5,414 nucleotides of DNA, taken from positions 1-5,414 of the forward strand of contig JAQCHR010000294.1 of NCBI GenBank assembly GCA_027619655.1, given 5' to 3'. The stretch is from Pseudomonadota bacterium. Lineage in GTDB: Bacteria > Pseudomonadota > Alphaproteobacteria > UBA8366 > GCA-2717185. The translations under genes and the position numbers were made by a program. Below are positions 1 through 5,414 of this stretch, in pieces. Position 1 is the stretch's first letter. Each line of letters opens with the position of its first letter. The notes beneath the pieces are model-generated. The model was not told the DNA's origin and did no database searches. It was given only the letters and a program-made list of their open reading frames with translations.

Positions 1-1278
1 CGCCAGTTTGCCGGGAAGGCTCGATATATCCAGCGCACCCTTGCGCCGGGTCAGCTCGCGGGCCTTCTTCGCCGCCTCGCGGGCGGCAGCGGCTTCCACG
101 ACTTTCTGAAGGATCTGCCGCGCGTTCGCCGGATGCTCCTCGAACCACTGGGCAAGCCGGTCGTTGACGACCGATTCGACCACGTTGCGGACCTCGGAGG
201 AAACGAGCTTGTCCTTCGTCTGGCTGGAAAACTTGGGATCCGGCACCTTCACCGACAGGATGCAGGTCAGGCCCTCACGCGCATCGTCGCCGGTGATCGA
301 CACTTTCTCGCGCTTCGCGACGCCGGTCTCGCCTGCGTAATTATTGATCTGCCGGGTCAGTCCCGCCCGGAACCCCGCCAGATGCGTGCCGCCGTCGCGC
401 TGGGGAATGTTGTTGGTAAAACACAGCATGGTTTCGTGGTAACTGTCGTTCCATTGCAACGCGACCTCGACCGTGATCCCGTCCTTTTCGCTGACCATCA
501 GGATTACCTCGCTATGCAGCGGGGTCCGCGACCGGTTGAGATATTTCGCGAATTCGGCAAGACCGCCATCGTAATGGAAATTGGTAACCCTTGGTTCCGG
601 CTGCCGGGCATCGGTCAGAACGATGTTGACCCCGGAATTCAGGAAGGCGAGTTCGCGCAACCGGTGTTCCAGCGTGTCATAGTCGTACTCGGTGATCTTG
701 AATATTTCCTCCGACGCCCAGAAGGTCACTTCCGTGCCCGTATCGCGCGGGTTGCAGTCGCCGACAATCGCCAGGTCCCTGTCTTCAAACGGGTCGCCGT
801 CCCGGAACTGCATGCTGTAGATATGGCCGTTGCGCCGGATGGTCAGGTCCAGCCGCTTGGAAAGCCCGTTCACGACCGACACACCGACACCGTGCAGGCC
901 ACCGGAAATCTTGTAGGAATTGGAATCGAATTTTCCGCCCGCATGCAACTGCGTCATGATCACCTGGGCCGCGGAAATGCCTTCCTCGGTATGGATATCG
1001 ACCGGGATTCCACGGCCGTTATCGGTCACGGTCACCGAACCGTCGCCATTCAGCGTGACGGTCACCCTGTCCGCATGACCGGCCATGGCTTCGTCGATGC
1101 CGTTATCAACGACTTCATAGACCATGTGATGCAGGCCAGAGCCGTCTTCGGTGTCACCGATATACATGCCCGGCCGTTTGCGCACGGCTTCGAGCCCGCG
1201 TAATACCTTGATCGAATCGGCGTCATATCCTGATTCGACTTCGACTTCTTCGGGCGTGTCATTGGTATCGTCGTTCAT
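1..1278 (-). CDS. gyrB: DNA gyrase subunit B, N-terminal part (cut by window edge)
   Basis: ATPase subunit of the type IIA topoisomerase that, with GyrA, introduces negative supercoils and relieves tension ahead of replication forks in the cytoplasm. The frame is open for exactly 426 codons from the ATG at 1278-1276 to the window edge with no stop, so roughly the last half of a usual ~800-residue protein (TOPRIM and C-terminal regions) lies outside. Visible in order: GHKL ATPase domain with RKRPGMYIG (33-41), YEVVDNGIDEA (54-64, catalytic Glu55 and Mg-binding Asn59), TDNGRGIP (85-92, Asp86 contacting the adenine), AGGKF (113-117) and GLHGVGVSVVNG (127-138). The transducer domain carries the QTK loop (353-355), whose lysine contacts the ATP gamma-phosphate. 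The last residues ISSLPGKLA (418-426) match the junction before TOPRIM. GGAAG at 1288-1284, five bases before ATG, is a reasonable ribosome site. It starts 18 bases after recF, so it is probably co-transcribed. ParE is the main alternative; the recF neighbour and N-terminal motifs favour GyrB. Confidence 0.97.
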   Translation of the reverse strand, partial: MNDDTNDTPEEVEVESGYDADSIKVLRGLEAVRKRPGMYIGDTEDGSGLHHMVYEVVDNGIDEAMAGHADRVTVTLNGDGSVTVTDNGRGIPVDIHTEEGISAAQVIMTQLHAGGKFDSNSYKISGGLHGVGVSVVNGLSKRLDLTIRRNGHIYSMQFRDGDPFEDRDLAIVGDCNPRDTGTEVTFWASEEIFKITEYDYDTLEHRLRELAFLNSGVNIVLTDARQPEPRVTNFHYDGGLAEFAKYLNRSRTPLHSEVILMVSEKDGITVEVALQWNDSYHETMLCFTNNIPQRDGGTHLAGFRAGLTRQINNYAGETGVAKREKVSITGDDAREGLTCILSVKVPDPKFSSQTKDKLVSSEVRNVVESVVNDRLAQWFEEHPANARQILQKVVEAAAAREAAKKARELTRRKGALDISSLPGKLA

Positions 1279-1296
1279 GAAAGCTTCCGTTCGATG

Positions 1297-2472
1297 TCAG
1301 GATGTCCGCTCCAGCGTCGCATTGGCGACCCTGAAGAATTGTGCTCGGGATTCCAGTTCGGCAAATGTCGTCCGGTCCGTACCCGTCAGCCAGGCCTGCG
1401 CGCCAAGCGCCAGGATTTCGGCAAACAGCGCCTGCCGTTTTTCCGCGTCGAGATGCGCCGCGACCTCATCCAGCAGCAGCAGCGGCGCCGCACCGCGCTC
1501 CGCCGCCTGCAACCGCGCATCCGCCAGGACAACCGCGATCAGCAGCGCCTTCTGCTCCCCCGTCGAGCACTGATCCGCCGGCATTTCCTTTTCCAGATGC
1601 CGGACGGTGAAATCGCTACGGTGCGGGCCCGCGGATGTCCGGCCGGAATCCGCATCCAGACGGCGGGTCCGGGCCAGACGTTCCCGCAGGCAGTCTTCCG
1701 CTGCCAGCGCCGGGCCGTCATCCAGCAAGGATTCAACCTCGCCCGTCGCGGCGATCCCGGCCCGGGGAAACGGTCCGGTTCCCTCGGCGCAGGCGCGCGC
1801 GAGCCGGGTAGCCATTTCCCGCCGGGCCGCGGCAATGGCAACGCCGCGTTCCGCCATGCTCTCTTCCAGCGCAGACAGCCAGGCATCATCCATCCTGCCC
1901 GCTTTCAGCAGCCGCAGCCGTTCGCGCATGGCATGCTCGTATCCGCCGACCCGCCCCGCATGCGCCGTATCGAAGCCGAAGACTAGCCGGTCGAGAAAAC
2001 GGCGCCGGGCCGATGCGCCATCGAGGAAAAGGCGGTCCATCTGCGGTGTCAGCCAGACGATGCTGACATATTCGCCCAGCGCCCCCTGCCCCGATACCGG
2101 TGCGCCATTCACGCGCACCATCCGGCGCGGGCGGTCCGGTTCGCGTCCGGTACCGATATCCACGGGGCCCGACGCGCCACAGATCGTGCCGGCAACCGCC
2201 CAGCCTGCGGGATCGCCGGACCGGCGGTCGATTTCGTTCAGCTGCGCCTGCCGCAATCCCCGGCCGGGCGCCAGAAAAGACACGGCTTCCAGCATGTTCG
2301 TCTTGCCGGCCCCGTTCGGCCCTGTCAGTACGACCGGTCGGGTATCGCCGTCATACGCGGCTTTATGGTAGCTGCGGAAATCCGACAGGCGCAGCCGGGT
2401 CACCGCCAGCGGCGCGGGAAGGGAATCCGGCTGGGAATCAACCCTGGCAATAACGGCCTCGTGCATGCGCAC
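1297..2472 (-). CDS. recF: DNA replication and repair protein RecF
   Basis: SMC/ABC-type ATPase that works with RecO and RecR to load RecA on single-stranded gaps and help restart stalled forks. The 391-residue product has Walker A GPNGAGKT (51-58), the RecF segment following it (LEAVSFLAPGRGLR, 61-74), GPHRSD (282-287), the ABC signature STGEQKALL (303-311) and Walker B LLLLDEVAAHLD (331-342) with catalytic Glu336. E. coli RecF has 357 residues. The extra length is partly N-terminal: about 23 residues precede VTRLRLSDFRSY, where most family members begin. Two starts compete: GTG at 2472-2470, one base after the dnaN stop, and ATG at 2466-2464, which has AGGG five bases upstream; they differ by two residues. 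The near-overlap with dnaN suggests translational coupling. The protein is rich in Ala and Arg, as expected for a GC-rich genome. The function is certain; the exact start is not. Confidence 0.96.
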   Translation of the reverse strand: MRMHEAVIARVDSQPDSLPAPLAVTRLRLSDFRSYHKAAYDGDTRPVVLTGPNGAGKTNMLEAVSFLAPGRGLRQAQLNEIDRRSGDPAGWAVAGTICGASGPVDIGTGREPDRPRRMVRVNGAPVSGQGALGEYVSIVWLTPQMDRLFLDGASARRRFLDRLVFGFDTAHAGRVGGYEHAMRERLRLLKAGRMDDAWLSALEESMAERGVAIAAARREMATRLARACAEGTGPFPRAGIAATGEVESLLDDGPALAAEDCLRERLARTRRLDADSGRTSAGPHRSDFTVRHLEKEMPADQCSTGEQKALLIAVVLADARLQAAERGAAPLLLLDEVAAHLDAEKRQALFAEILALGAQAWLTGTDRTTFAELESRAQFFRVANATLERTS

Positions 2473-2475
2473 CCT
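2472..2475 (-). promoter_or_regulatory. Candidate recF ribosome binding site overlapping the dnaN stop
   Basis: AGGG overlaps the last two bases of the dnaN TAG stop and lies five bases (TGCGC) before the ATG at 2466-2464. This spacing supports ATG as the recF start. The GTG at 2472-2470 overlaps the motif and would instead have to use GGG inside the last dnaN codons. Either way, ribosomes finishing dnaN are positioned to reinitiate on recF. Confidence 0.45.
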
Positions 2476-3592
2476 AAACCCGCATAGGCATCAGAACGTA
2501 TAGCGCGCTTTCATCGGCAGTATCGCGCACGATCGTCGGGGAAGCGCCGTCCGCCAGGAGAACCTGCACCGTTTCGCCCTCGACCTGCTGTGCGATATCC
2601 AGCAGGTAACGTGAATTGAAGCCGATTTCCAGCGCCTCCTTGTCGTAGGAAACCTCCAGCTCCTCGGTCGCCGATCCCGCTTCGGGGCTGCTCGCGGACA
2701 GGATCAGGCTGCTCGGCGCGATGATCAGCTTGACCGAACGGGACCGCTCCGTCGAAATCGTCGCCACGCGATCCACGGCCGCGGCCAGCTGGTGGCAATC
2801 GACTTCCAGCAGTTTGTCATTCCCGACCGGGATAACCTTTTCGTAATCGGGAAATGTGCCGTCAATCAGCTTCGACGACAGGACCGTGCCGTCGAAGGAA
2901 AACCGGATCTTGGTCTCCGACAGCGATACCTCGACATCGCCCTCGCATTCGTCGATCAGCTTGCGCAGCTCGTTCACCGTTTTGCGCGGCACGATAATGC
3001 CGGGCATGCCGGCCGCGCCATCCGGCATCGGCGATTCGACCCGCGCCAGCCGATGCCCATCGGTCGCCACCGCGCGCAAAACAGGCGTCCCGTTTGACTC
3101 TGTCGCGTGCATGTAGATGCCGTTCAGGTAATACCGGGTTTCCTCGGTCGAAATTGCGAACCGGGTCCGGTCGATCAGCGCACGCAACGACGCGGCGGAA
3201 ATCACGAAACGATGCGGCAGGTTGCCGTCGCTCATCGCCGGAAAATCGGCTGTCGGCAATGATGCCAGTACGAAACGCGACCGGCCGGACTGCAGGACAA
3301 GCCGGCCGTCTTCCGAATTCGAATCGAGTTCGACCTGCGCGCCTTCCGGCAGCTTGCGGACGATGTCGTAGAGGGTATGCGCCGGCGCCGTCGTGTCGCC
3401 CGCCGTCGCGACCTGCGAGGGAACGGTTTCTACAATGGAAATATCCATATCGGTCGCCGTGAGCTTGACGCCGCCGTCACTGGATTGCAGCAGGACATTC
3501 GCCAGGATGGGAATGGTGTTCCGGCGCTCTACAACGCTCTGGACATGGTTCAACGACCTCAGAAGTGCCGCCCGTTCGATGGTCAGTTTCAT
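2474..3592 (-). CDS. dnaN: DNA polymerase III beta subunit (sliding clamp)
   Basis: Ring-forming processivity clamp. Two copies encircle DNA and tether Pol III and other clamp-binding proteins; the DNA-loaded clamp also supports Hda-type inactivation of DnaA. The 372-residue product is close to the usual ~366-375. It shows three successive clamp folds of roughly 120 residues each. Recognisable segments are VVERRNTIPILANVLL (20-35), YYLNGIYMH (154-162), RAVATDGHRLA (173-183), IDGTFPDYEKVIP (243-255) and the C-terminal YVLMPMRV (365-372); the last contributes to the hydrophobic pocket that binds client peptides. The ATG at 3592-3590 gives the canonical MKLTIERAALLRSL opening and has a modest GAG ribosome site at 3600-3598 with a five-base spacing. 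It lies 203 bases downstream of dnaA, enough room for its own promoter, and ends one base before the recF GTG. No anomalies seen. Confidence 0.98.
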   Translation of the reverse strand: MKLTIERAALLRSLNHVQSVVERRNTIPILANVLLQSSDGGVKLTATDMDISIVETVPSQVATAGDTTAPAHTLYDIVRKLPEGAQVELDSNSEDGRLVLQSGRSRFVLASLPTADFPAMSDGNLPHRFVISAASLRALIDRTRFAISTEETRYYLNGIYMHATESNGTPVLRAVATDGHRLARVESPMPDGAAGMPGIIVPRKTVNELRKLIDECEGDVEVSLSETKIRFSFDGTVLSSKLIDGTFPDYEKVIPVGNDKLLEVDCHQLAAAVDRVATISTERSRSVKLIIAPSSLILSASSPEAGSATEELEVSYDKEALEIGFNSRYLLDIAQQVEGETVQVLLADGASPTIVRDTADESALYVLMPMRV

Positions 3593-3682
3593 GATTTCTC
3601 TTTGATCATACGCTTCAGGGTTATTGCGGGGACAAGACTGCCGTCGCCTCCGCCCTGCAACGTAGCTTCAAGGATAGCGGTG

Positions 3683-3780
3683 GATTCGACAAGCCCCTAC
3701 TGAATCTAGCATGACCGGCCAGAATCCGCACTAGTTTATGCTTTGTACCGCTTCAATTTATCCCCGGAATGCGGCGAATC
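3683..3780. promoter_or_regulatory. Cluster of four GANTC (CcrM-type) methylation motifs upstream of dnaN
   Basis: GANTC occurs at 3683-3687, 3702-3706, 3722-3726 and 3776-3780. By hand scan the whole 5414-base window has 21 such sites, so this 203-base spacer holds 4, against 17 in the other 5211 bases (about one per 307). The first three start 19 and 20 bases apart. In many alphaproteobacteria CcrM methylates the adenine of GANTC, and GcrA uses the methylation state to control cell-cycle promoters. The sites are seen directly; methylation and regulation are inferred and depend on the genome encoding CcrM. Confidence 0.45.
3703..3710 (-). promoter_or_regulatory. Possible dnaN promoter -10 element
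   Basis: Read on the minus strand the octamer is GCTAGATT, matching 7 of 8 positions of the Caulobacter housekeeping -10 pattern GCTANAWC. It overlaps the GANTC site at 3702-3706, as is seen at some CcrM/GcrA-controlled promoters. It would leave a leader of about 100 bases before dnaN. I found no good TTGAC -35 at 10-14 bases upstream, so this is a weak candidate. Confidence 0.22.
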
Positions 3781-3784
3781 GGGG
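3762..3784. repeat. Short inverted repeat downstream of dnaA
   Basis: Arms CCCCG (3762-3766) and CGGGG (3780-3784) are separated by 13 bases, starting 11 bases past the dnaA stop in the direction of transcription. The five-pair stem could form in the dnaA transcript. It is followed by ATAAATT rather than a U run, so it is at best a weak pause or 3' end-protecting element, not a typical intrinsic terminator. The right arm joins the GANTC site at 3776-3780. Confidence 0.2.
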
Positions 3785-3795
3785 TTTCGCGCCCG

Positions 3796-5169
3796 TCAGC
3801 CCTCAAGCATGCGCCGCAGCAATTCGACATCTTCTGAAAACGAGCTGTCCAGGGCGCATAATTCATCGATCTTGCGCACCGCATGCATGACGGTGGTGTG
3901 GTCGCGGCCGCCGAATTTCCGGCCGATTTCCGGCAGCGACCGTTCGGTCAGCTGTTTCGACAGATACATGGCGACCTGGCGCGGACGGGCGATGGCCCGC
4001 GACCGGCGCGCGGAAAACATCTCACCGAGCCGTATGTTGTAGTGCTCGGCCACCCGCTTCTGAATTTCCTCGATTGTCACCTTGCGGTCATTCGCCCGCA
4101 GGATGTCCTGCAGCACTTCCTGTGTGTTGTCCAGGGCGATTGGCCGGCCCACCAGCTTGGCATACGCGACCAGCCGGTTCAGCGCGCCTTCCAGTTCGCG
4201 GACGTTCGAGGTAATACGATGCGCAAGGAACTCCAGCACCTTCGGCGGGATGTCGAAATGCATCTGTTCCGCCTTCGACTGCAGGATGCCGAGGCGAAGC
4301 TCGTAAATCGTAGGATGAATATCCGCGACCAGGCCCCAGCCGAGTCGCGACTTCATCCGGTCTTCCATGCCTTCCAGGTCATTCGGCGACTTGTCAGCCG
4401 AAATGATGACCTGACGGTTATGGTCGACCAGCGCGTTGAACGTATGGAAGAATTCTTCCTGGGTATTGTCCTTGCCGCTGAAGAACTGCACGTCATCGAT
4501 CATCAGCACATCGACCGAGCGGAACTGGTCCTTGAAGGCCATCGTGTCCTTGAACCGCATCGCCCGGATGAACTGGTACATAAACTTTTCCGCCGACAGG
4601 TAGATCACCAGCCGTTCCGGCGTCGTTTTGCGGATATGCGATGCGATCGCATGCATCAGGTGGGTCTTGCCGAGCCCCACGCCCCCGTAAAGGAACAGCG
4701 GGTTGAACGGCACGGATTCGGCTTCCGCTACGCGCCGTGCGGCGGCAAAAGCCAGTTCGTTGGGCTTGCCGACAACAAAATTATCGAAACGGAACCGCGG
4801 GTCGAGCGGCGCACCGATATCGTTATGGGCGCCGTCGCTCGCCGGCGCCGAGACAACCACCGGCACCGTGGCGGCGCGTTCGGGCGCCGCGCCGTCGTGG
4901 ACGATTTCAAGCCGGACGATCTTCGGATTTTCTTCCGACCAGAGTCTCAGGAGCCGGTCGCCATACTGGGTTTCAATCCAGTCCCGCATAAACCGGGTCG
5001 GCGCCAGAATCCGGATCGTATCCTCGCCGGAAAATTCGAACGATGCGGGTTTCAACCAGCTGCGATAGGCTGCTTCGCCGAATTCCGCACGAAGCCGGGA
5101 TCGCAACCGTGTCCAAAATGATGTTGTCCGTTCGGTAGAATGCTTTTCGCCAGTCAACGTTAACGCCAC
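3796..5169 (-). CDS. dnaA: Chromosomal replication initiator protein DnaA
   Basis: AAA+ ATPase that binds DnaA boxes at oriC, melts the origin and recruits the helicase; it is also a transcription factor. 457 residues, normal for the family (E. coli 467). Domain I is visible at about 17-90 (SFWTRLRSRLRAEFG, YRSWLKP, PTRFMRDWIE). A short, poorly conserved domain II linker runs from about 92 to 120. Domain III follows with Walker A GGVGLGKT (162-169), Walker B VLMIDDVQFF (221-230), sensor I VIISADKSP (254-262), box VII EDRMKSRLGWG (269-279, Arg275 at the arginine-finger position) and sensor II RELEGALNR (324-332). Domain IV, the DNA-binding helix-turn-helix, holds ARRSRAIARPRQ (387-398) and the signature GGRDHTTVMHA (420-430). 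The start is GTG; no in-frame ATG, GTG or TTG lies between it and the upstream in-frame stop at 5278-5280. TTG at 5157-5155 (codon 5) is the only nearby alternative. Key residues are all present, so the protein should be functional. Confidence 0.98.
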   Translation of the reverse strand: MALTLTGEKHSTERTTSFWTRLRSRLRAEFGEAAYRSWLKPASFEFSGEDTIRILAPTRFMRDWIETQYGDRLLRLWSEENPKIVRLEIVHDGAAPERAATVPVVVSAPASDGAHNDIGAPLDPRFRFDNFVVGKPNELAFAAARRVAEAESVPFNPLFLYGGVGLGKTHLMHAIASHIRKTTPERLVIYLSAEKFMYQFIRAMRFKDTMAFKDQFRSVDVLMIDDVQFFSGKDNTQEEFFHTFNALVDHNRQVIISADKSPNDLEGMEDRMKSRLGWGLVADIHPTIYELRLGILQSKAEQMHFDIPPKVLEFLAHRITSNVRELEGALNRLVAYAKLVGRPIALDNTQEVLQDILRANDRKVTIEEIQKRVAEHYNIRLGEMFSARRSRAIARPRQVAMYLSKQLTERSLPEIGRKFGGRDHTTVMHAVRKIDELCALDSSFSEDVELLRRMLEG

Positions 5170-5175
5170 CCCTTT
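5170..5175 (-). promoter_or_regulatory. dnaA purine-rich ribosome site abutting the GTG start
   Basis: AAAGGG is the only Shine-Dalgarno-like stretch near the start, and it touches the GTG at 5169-5167 with no spacer. Normal spacing is about 5-9 bases. If initiation used the TTG at 5157-5155 instead, the spacing would be 11-12 bases, which is long. The arrangement suggests inefficient or non-standard initiation, or that the true start is TTG. Confidence 0.35.
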
Positions 5176-5183
5176 AAGGCAAA

Positions 5184-5210
5184 GCCGTACCGATACGAGA
5201 CGCCTACGGC
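5184..5210 (-). promoter_or_regulatory. Possible hairpin in the dnaA leader
   Basis: On the minus strand GCCGTA (5210-5205) and TACGGC (5189-5184) are perfect complementary arms with a 15-base loop. A competing smaller stem, CGTA / TACG with a TCGG tetraloop, uses 5197-5186 and shares the downstream arm, so the two forms exclude each other. The element ends 14 bases before the GTG start and 8 bases before the purine-rich site, so it could affect dnaA translation if the transcript includes it. Sequence symmetry is seen; the regulatory role is inferred. Confidence 0.25.
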
Positions 5211-5211
5211 A

Positions 5212-5223
5212 GACAAAATTGTC
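5212..5223. repeat. Small dyad GACAA-AA-TTGTC upstream of dnaA
   Basis: Two perfect 5-base arms (5212-5216 and 5219-5223) are separated by AA, centred about 48 bases before the dnaA start. The size and symmetry fit a dimeric repressor half-site pair, but no matching regulator is known to me. Its right arm is the start of the DnaA-box-like TTGTCCCCA at 5219-5227. Confidence 0.2.
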
Positions 5224-5227
5224 CCCA
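5219..5227 (+). promoter_or_regulatory. Degenerate DnaA-box-like nonamer
   Basis: TTGTCCCCA differs from TTATCCACA at positions 3 and 7, or only at position 7 if position 3 is left free. It sits about 50 bases upstream of dnaA, where autoregulatory boxes are often found. One such site in a GC-rich spacer may be chance. Confidence 0.22.
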
Positions 5228-5316
5228 CCCGGATGCCGGAATATCCCAATCCAGGACTTAAGACAGCGTTCGGAAAATCAAATAAAATAGGTTAGCCGGA
5301 AACAGATATGAAGATC

Positions 5317-5325
5317 ATAATACCA
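5317..5325 (-). promoter_or_regulatory. Possible extended -10 promoter for dnaA
   Basis: On the minus strand the sequence is TGGTATTAT: an extended -10 TGN followed by TATTAT, five of six matches to TATAAT. No recognisable -35 lies 16-18 bases upstream, but an extended -10 can compensate. A start near 5310 would give a leader of about 140 bases that includes the hairpin at 5184-5210. The surrounding AT-richness makes chance matches common. Confidence 0.22.
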
Positions 5326-5368
5326 AAAAAGGCCTAAACCTTTATTAGCTTAAAAAACTGCATAAATA

Positions 5369-5377
5369 TTGGGATAA
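5369..5377 (-). promoter_or_regulatory. Second degenerate DnaA-box-like nonamer in the AT-rich region
   Basis: Minus-strand TTATCCCAA keeps the TTATCC core of TTATCCACA but differs at positions 7 and 8. It is part of a 9-base sequence, ATTGGGATA (5368-5376), whose exact inverse complement TATCCCAAT lies at 5242-5250 on the plus strand. The pairing of two inverted copies around the candidate dnaA promoter is the main reason to record it. Confidence 0.2.
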
Positions 5378-5414
5378 AAAAGTCGATATTTATATCAGTA
5401 TTTAACTGTCTTTA

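Larger units (their letters stand above)
3593..3795. other. dnaA-dnaN intergenic region
   Basis: 203 bases without a convincing ORF. Going from dnaA towards dnaN it holds a weak inverted repeat (3762-3784), four GANTC sites (starting at 3776, 3722, 3702 and 3683), a possible promoter -10 (3703-3710), and TTGTCCCCG on the minus strand at 3635-3627, which resembles a degenerate DnaA box. No T-rich tail follows a stable stem, so I see no convincing intrinsic terminator after dnaA; read-through from dnaA into dnaN is possible. Confidence 0.7.
5281..5414. other. AT-rich region upstream of dnaA, candidate unwinding element or promoter region
   Basis: Only 36 of 134 bases are G or C, in sharp contrast with the GC-rich genes. 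Three A6 tracts lie at 5325-5330, 5352-5357 and 5376-5381, and a dyad GATAT-TT-ATATC at 5385-5396. No convincing coding frame is seen. Position next to dnaA and low melting stability fit a DNA unwinding element, but no exact TTATCCACA box is visible on either strand. An AT-rich promoter or plain intergenic DNA is equally possible. The region continues past the window edge. Confidence 0.4.

Noticed and set aside
133..1203. Long plus-strand open frame of 356 codons
   Set aside because: It lies fully antisense to gyrB, whose translation shows every GHKL ATPase motif. Such mirror frames are common in GC-rich genes and this one has no recognisable domain.
1294..2453. Several overlapping plus-strand frames opposite recF
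   Set aside because: They are low-complexity Arg/Ser/Pro/Ala products antisense to recF, without plausible ribosome sites or domains.
2788..2795. GCTGGTGG, identical to the E. coli Chi site
   Set aside because: Chi is specific to enterobacterial RecBCD. Alphaproteobacteria mostly use AddAB, and one octamer inside dnaN is expected by chance.
3604..3640. TTGTCC and TATGAT on the minus strand as a dnaN promoter
   Set aside because: The -10 match is good, but the spacer is 19 bases and the transcript would start inside or after the ribosome site just before the ATG.
3883..5121. Plus-strand open frame of 412 codons
   Set aside because: Fully antisense to dnaA. The product is rich in Arg, His and Gln with no family resemblance, as expected from the complement of GC-biased codons.
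5350..5414. TTAA motifs as CtrA sites (TTAA-N7-TTAA)
   Set aside because: None of the TTAA occurrences at 5174, 5258 or 5350 has a partner at the right spacing. The one at 5402 runs into the window edge, so it cannot be judged.
1..5414. Possible novel defence, mobile or RNA-based system
   Set aside because: The window is filled by four housekeeping replication genes with normal motifs. No transposase, integrase, direct-repeat array, tRNA or foreign-composition gene was seen.

Overview
The window carries the classical chromosomal replication-initiation cluster of a GC-rich alphaproteobacterium. All genes are on the minus strand and are transcribed dnaA (3796-5169), dnaN (2474-3592), recF (1297-2472), gyrB (1-1278, cut by the window edge). 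The placement in Alphaproteobacteria is an inference. It rests on the DnaA and GyrB sequence style (for example AEFGEAAYRSWLKP in DnaA domain I), the strong third-position G/C bias, and the dnaA-dnaN-recF-gyrB order known from several members. I cannot fix the order or genus; a Rhodospirillales-like organism is my best guess.

From right to left, 5170-5414 is non-coding. Its distal part (5281-5414) is very AT-rich (36 G/C of 134 bases by hand count) and has three A6 tracts. Its proximal part holds small dyads and a possible hairpin just before the dnaA start. dnaA starts with GTG, with the purine-rich stretch pressed directly against the start codon. A 203-base spacer (3593-3795) separates dnaA from dnaN and holds four GANTC sites, a clear local excess. 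dnaN, recF and gyrB look like one transcription unit: recF begins 1 base (GTG) or 7 bases (ATG) after the dnaN stop, and gyrB begins 18 bases after the recF stop.

The proteins cooperate in replication. DnaA opens the origin. The DnaN clamp gives the polymerase processivity and supports regulatory inactivation of DnaA. RecF loads recombinase at gaps left by stalled forks. GyrB, with GyrA encoded elsewhere, removes positive supercoils ahead of the fork. All four reading frames look intact with their key motifs present. I found no mobile element, CRISPR array, tRNA, rRNA or novel gene system. The interest lies in the two non-coding stretches, where the signals are suggestive rather than proven.
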